A stretch of 17,612 nt of DNA from Phycisphaerales bacterium UBA4658 (GTDB taxonomy: Bacteria > Planctomycetota > Phycisphaerae > Phycisphaerales > UBA1924), in assembly GCA_002405485.1 (NCBI GenBank), contig DHLW01000180.1:452-18063 (forward strand), in the 5' to 3' direction. Each line of letters starts with the position of its first letter. The stretch's first letter is position 1. Shown here piece after piece: positions 15,088 through 17,612 of this stretch. Position numbers and translations under genes: made by a program. Below the pieces are notes generated by a model. The model saw only the letters and a program-made list of their open reading frames with translations. It had not been told where the DNA came from and did not search any database.

Positions 15088-15116
15088 TTGAGATCGACAG
15101 CCCAGCCACCGATAAC
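15088..15116 (+). promoter_or_regulatory. Possible promoter of the CHASE sensor kinase
   Basis: TTGAGA (15088-15093) and GATAAC (15111-15116) are spaced by exactly 17 bp, matching a sigma70-type promoter at 5/6 and 4/6 positions, with initiation expected about 30 bp before the ATG at 15154. In the same 147-bp divergent region, GCGAG-ggttat-CTCGC (15013-15028) forms an inverted repeat just upstream of the FHA kinase start; its minus-strand GATAAC could be that gene's -10 box, though I see no -35 partner. Confidence 0.45.
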
Positions 15117-15153
15117 GCGCCTGGAAATCGCCCCCTCGGAGCTCGCAACCGTC

Positions 15154-17612
15154 ATGAACAGTTCCCTCCGAATCCGCCTGTTGATCGAGTCCGCGATCGC
15201 CATCGCCGCGGTCCTGGCCGCGTTGTTCGCGCTGGCCGGAGCGCACGCCGAGTGGAAGTGGTCATGGGTGGCCAGATCGCTGGAGATCCTGATTCTCGTG
15301 GGCGTCGCCCTGGCGATCATCGCCTGGCGCTGGCGCTCCGCGTCGGCGGCCAAGAGCCGCGAGCAGGCGCGTTCCGGACACTCGACCTTCACCGTCGCGA
15401 TCGCGCTGCTCGTCCTTGGTGCGATCGCCACCGCCACGACCGTCACCGTCATCCGCGCCCAGACCGAGCGCATCGCTCAATCGAACCACGAACGCTCCTT
15501 CGACTTCGCCGTCGAGTCCCTTCAGGACGCGCTGCAACACCAGGAGTGTTCGCTGTGGGGCGTTCGCGCGGGCTACGCGGCGAGCAGCTATGTCACGCCT
15601 CTCGAGCACCAGATCCTCATCGAGCATCTGGGCTCGGCCAGTTGTGAGCTCGGGAGCTCGGGCGTCGGCCTGATCACCCCGGTCCAGGCAAGCCGCCTGG
15701 AGGAGTTCATCGCGGCAGAGCGCGCTGCGGTCGGGCAGGACTTCTCCGTCATCTCCGACCGGCAGTCCGAGCAGCTGCTTGTGGTCAGCCGCGTCGCCGA
15801 TTCTCAGGAGCGTCCCTCCCTGCTTGGACGGGATGTCAGTTCGAATGCCCTCTTCCGCAGCGTGGTGGAGAGGGCGCTCGACACGGGCGAGTGCGCGCTC
15901 TCGGGACCGATCGGGTTCCCAGACGTCTCGGGCCCGCCGTCCGCCACGATCATGGCCCTGGCGATCTACAGGTCGCACCCGGCTCCGTCCACGGTCGAAG
16001 CGCGGCGCCTGGACGTTCGAGGCGTCGCGTTTCGATTCATCGATCTGCGCGAGGTCGGCCAGCACCTGAGCAAAGCGTCGGGGGGCTCGCAGGACTTCGT
16101 CGTCCGCGATCTGACCTCCACGGCAGAGCCCGCCTCGCTTGTCCCACACGCCTTGCGCCCGGCCTCGAACCGCTCGAAGACCGATGTTCGAACCCGCGTG
16201 ATCCGCGCCTCGGACCGCTCGTGGGAGATCGTCGCCCATCCCACCACCGGCCTCGCCGCGAGCATCAATCCCTCCCTGGAAGGGGCCTTCGGCGTCGTCG
16301 GCGCACTGGTTTCGGCCATGGTCGCGCTGACCCACTGGCTGCTGGCGACATCACGCGACAGGGCCCGCGCCGCGGCCCTTGCCGCCACCAGCGATCTCCG
16401 TCGTCTTGCGATGGTCGCCGAGCGCACCATCAACGGCGTCATCATCGCCGACGCACGCGGACGCGTCGTCTGGGTCAATGACGGGTTCACCCGCATGACC
16501 GGGTACACCCTCGGCGAGATCATCGGCAAGACACCCGGCTCGGTGCTGCGCTGCGAACGCTCGGACCCTCAGGAAGTCGCCCGCATGGCGGCGGCGGTGC
16601 GCGCCGGCGAGGCCTGCGTCGCCGAACTCTACAACCGATCCAAATCCGGCCGAGAGTACATCGTGAGCATCGAGATCCAGCCGATGCTCGACGACACCGG
16701 CTCCCTTCGCGGGTTCATCGCCGTGGAGACCGACGTCACCGACCGCCGCACCGCGCAGGCCGCCCTTGCCGAGAGCGAGGCTCGATTCCGCACGATCGCC
16801 GACGCCGTCCCCATGCTCGTCTGGATCTCCGGTCCGGATATGGGCTGCACCGACTTCAACCGGGCCTGGCTGCAGTTCACCGGAAGAACGCTCGCGCAGG
16901 AGATCGGCAGCGGCTGGCTCCAGGGCGTGCACCCCGACGACCGGGCGCACTGCATGGAGAGCTACGTTTCGGCGTTCAACGACCGCCGCCCCTTCCAGAT
17001 GACCTATCGACTCCGTCGCCACGACGGCGAGTACCGGTACCTCGAAGATCACGGCGCGCCGCGGTTCGCCGCGGACGGCTCGTTCCTCGGCTACGCCGGC
17101 GGGTGCATGGACATCACCGACCAGGTGCGCCACGCCGAGGTCCTCAAGGAGCACGCCGATCGGCTGGACCTCACCGTCCACGCCGCCCGGCTTGGCACCT
17201 GGGACTGGCACATCCCCTCCGACCGCGCCACCTTGAGCGAGCTGTGGACCTCGATGCTCGGCTATCAGGGCGACGAGCTGGAGCACTCCGGCTCGACCTG
17301 GCGGTCGCTCGTGCATCCCGAGGATCTTGCGCTCACGTCCGAGCGGCTGGAAGCCCACTTGCGCGGCGAGACCCCGGAGTTCCGCGCCGAGCTTCGCATG
17401 CGGTGCAAGGACGGCTCATACCTCTACGTCCTCACGGTCGGCCGGGTGATCATCCGAGGCCCGGCCAACGAGCCGCTGCGCATGGTCGGCATCCACATGG
17501 ACGTGCATGAGGCCCGCCTCACCGCCCAGGCCCTCGAGCAGGCCAAGACCAGCGCCGAGGCCGCGGTCCGTGCCAAGAGCCAGTTCCTCGCCAACATGAG
17601 CCACGAGATCCG
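15154..17612 (+). CDS. CHASE-PAS-PAS-PAS sensor histidine kinase, N-terminal part (3' end outside window)
   Basis: The frame is open from ATG 15154 to the right edge, 819 residues. Three hydrophobic helices (about 9-30, 43-59, 79-100) precede an extracytoplasmic CHASE-like domain (about 103-370; GVGLITPV at 170-177, LLGRDVSSNALFRSVVERALDTG at 223-245), then a fourth helix (378-398). Three cytoplasmic PAS domains follow: 415-530 (NGVIIADARGRVVWVNDGF), 540-656 and 665-785, each ending in a PAC-like ITD/VTD/MDVHE segment. A coiled linker leads to the H-box FLANMSHEI, with the phosphoacceptor His817 two residues before the cut. The kinase core and any receiver domains are outside the window; this layout is typical of hybrid kinases. 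It is divergent from the FHA kinase. CHASE domains sense small external ligands; the ligand here is unknown. Confidence 0.92.
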   Translation, partial: MNSSLRIRLLIESAIAIAAVLAALFALAGAHAEWKWSWVARSLEILILVGVALAIIAWRWRSASAAKSREQARSGHSTFTVAIALLVLGAIATATTVTVIRAQTERIAQSNHERSFDFAVESLQDALQHQECSLWGVRAGYAASSYVTPLEHQILIEHLGSASCELGSSGVGLITPVQASRLEEFIAAERAAVGQDFSVISDRQSEQLLVVSRVADSQERPSLLGRDVSSNALFRSVVERALDTGECALSGPIGFPDVSGPPSATIMALAIYRSHPAPSTVEARRLDVRGVAFRFIDLREVGQHLSKASGGSQDFVVRDLTSTAEPASLVPHALRPASNRSKTDVRTRVIRASDRSWEIVAHPTTGLAASINPSLEGAFGVVGALVSAMVALTHWLLATSRDRARAAALAATSDLRRLAMVAERTINGVIIADARGRVVWVNDGFTRMTGYTLGEIIGKTPGSVLRCERSDPQEVARMAAAVRAGEACVAELYNRSKSGREYIVSIEIQPMLDDTGSLRGFIAVETDVTDRRTAQAALAESEARFRTIADAVPMLVWISGPDMGCTDFNRAWLQFTGRTLAQEIGSGWLQGVHPDDRAHCMESYVSAFNDRRPFQMTYRLRRHDGEYRYLEDHGAPRFAADGSFLGYAGGCMDITDQVRHAEVLKEHADRLDLTVHAARLGTWDWHIPSDRATLSELWTSMLGYQGDELEHSGSTWRSLVHPEDLALTSERLEAHLRGETPEFRAELRMRCKDGSYLYVLTVGRVIIRGPANEPLRMVGIHMDVHEARLTAQALEQAKTSAEAAVRAKSQFLANMSHEI

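Noticed and set aside
15007..15246. N-terminal extension of the FHA kinase
   Set aside because: It reads as Arg/Gly-rich random sequence and overlaps the start of the divergent CHASE kinase; the FHA fold begins at MKVLILTVLQGP.

Overview
This window is high-GC bacterial chromosome. No ribosomal RNA, insertion sequence, phage module or CRISPR array is visible. The gene set best fits a planctomycete, perhaps a Phycisphaerae relative: an FHA-GAF histidine kinase, a GAF-SpoIIE phosphatase, a secreted esterase with an extra beta-rich N-terminal half, and a non-alphaproteobacterial ImuA/ImuB/DnaE2 cassette. This is inference from family content, and the placement is not certain.

Layout. (1) 1-2241: the end of a GNAT acetyltransferase runs into an oppositely oriented SpoIIE-type phosphatase; their stop codons share one TCATGA palindrome. 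Upstream of the phosphatase on the same strand is a stand-alone cyclodeaminase/cyclohydrolase-like protein. (2) 2242-2656: a tRNA-like relic, an intact tRNA-Ser(UGA), and an intergenic stretch with several perfect inverted repeats leading into a strong sigma70-type promoter. (3) 2657-8516: the imuA-imuB-dnaE2 damage-tolerance (translesion mutagenesis) operon, whose promoter carries a CCGTACGG palindrome and appears to drive a leaderless message. dnaE2 carries an in-frame palindromic insertion between its polymerase segments. (4) 8517-12501: a MarR-family regulator, a secreted serine esterase and a pirin. Near-palindromic sites sharing GTTCAAACAA lie just upstream of both marR and the pirin, suggesting one small regulon. 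(5) 12505-17612: a PmtA/KsgA-like SAM methyltransferase sits downstream of an FHA-GAF histidine kinase on the minus strand. Divergent from them is a large CHASE-PAS-PAS-PAS sensor kinase, cut by the window end exactly at its H-box.

How the genes work together. ImuA, ImuB and DnaE2 form a known mutasome: ImuB is a catalytically dead Y-family platform, DnaE2 is the polymerase, and ImuA is a RecA-like accessory factor. The MarR protein probably represses itself and the pirin. The esterase, 55 bp after marR, may be co-transcribed with it. The two divergent sensor kinases have no response regulator beside them in this window, and the SpoIIE phosphatase has no visible anti-sigma partner, so their targets lie elsewhere.
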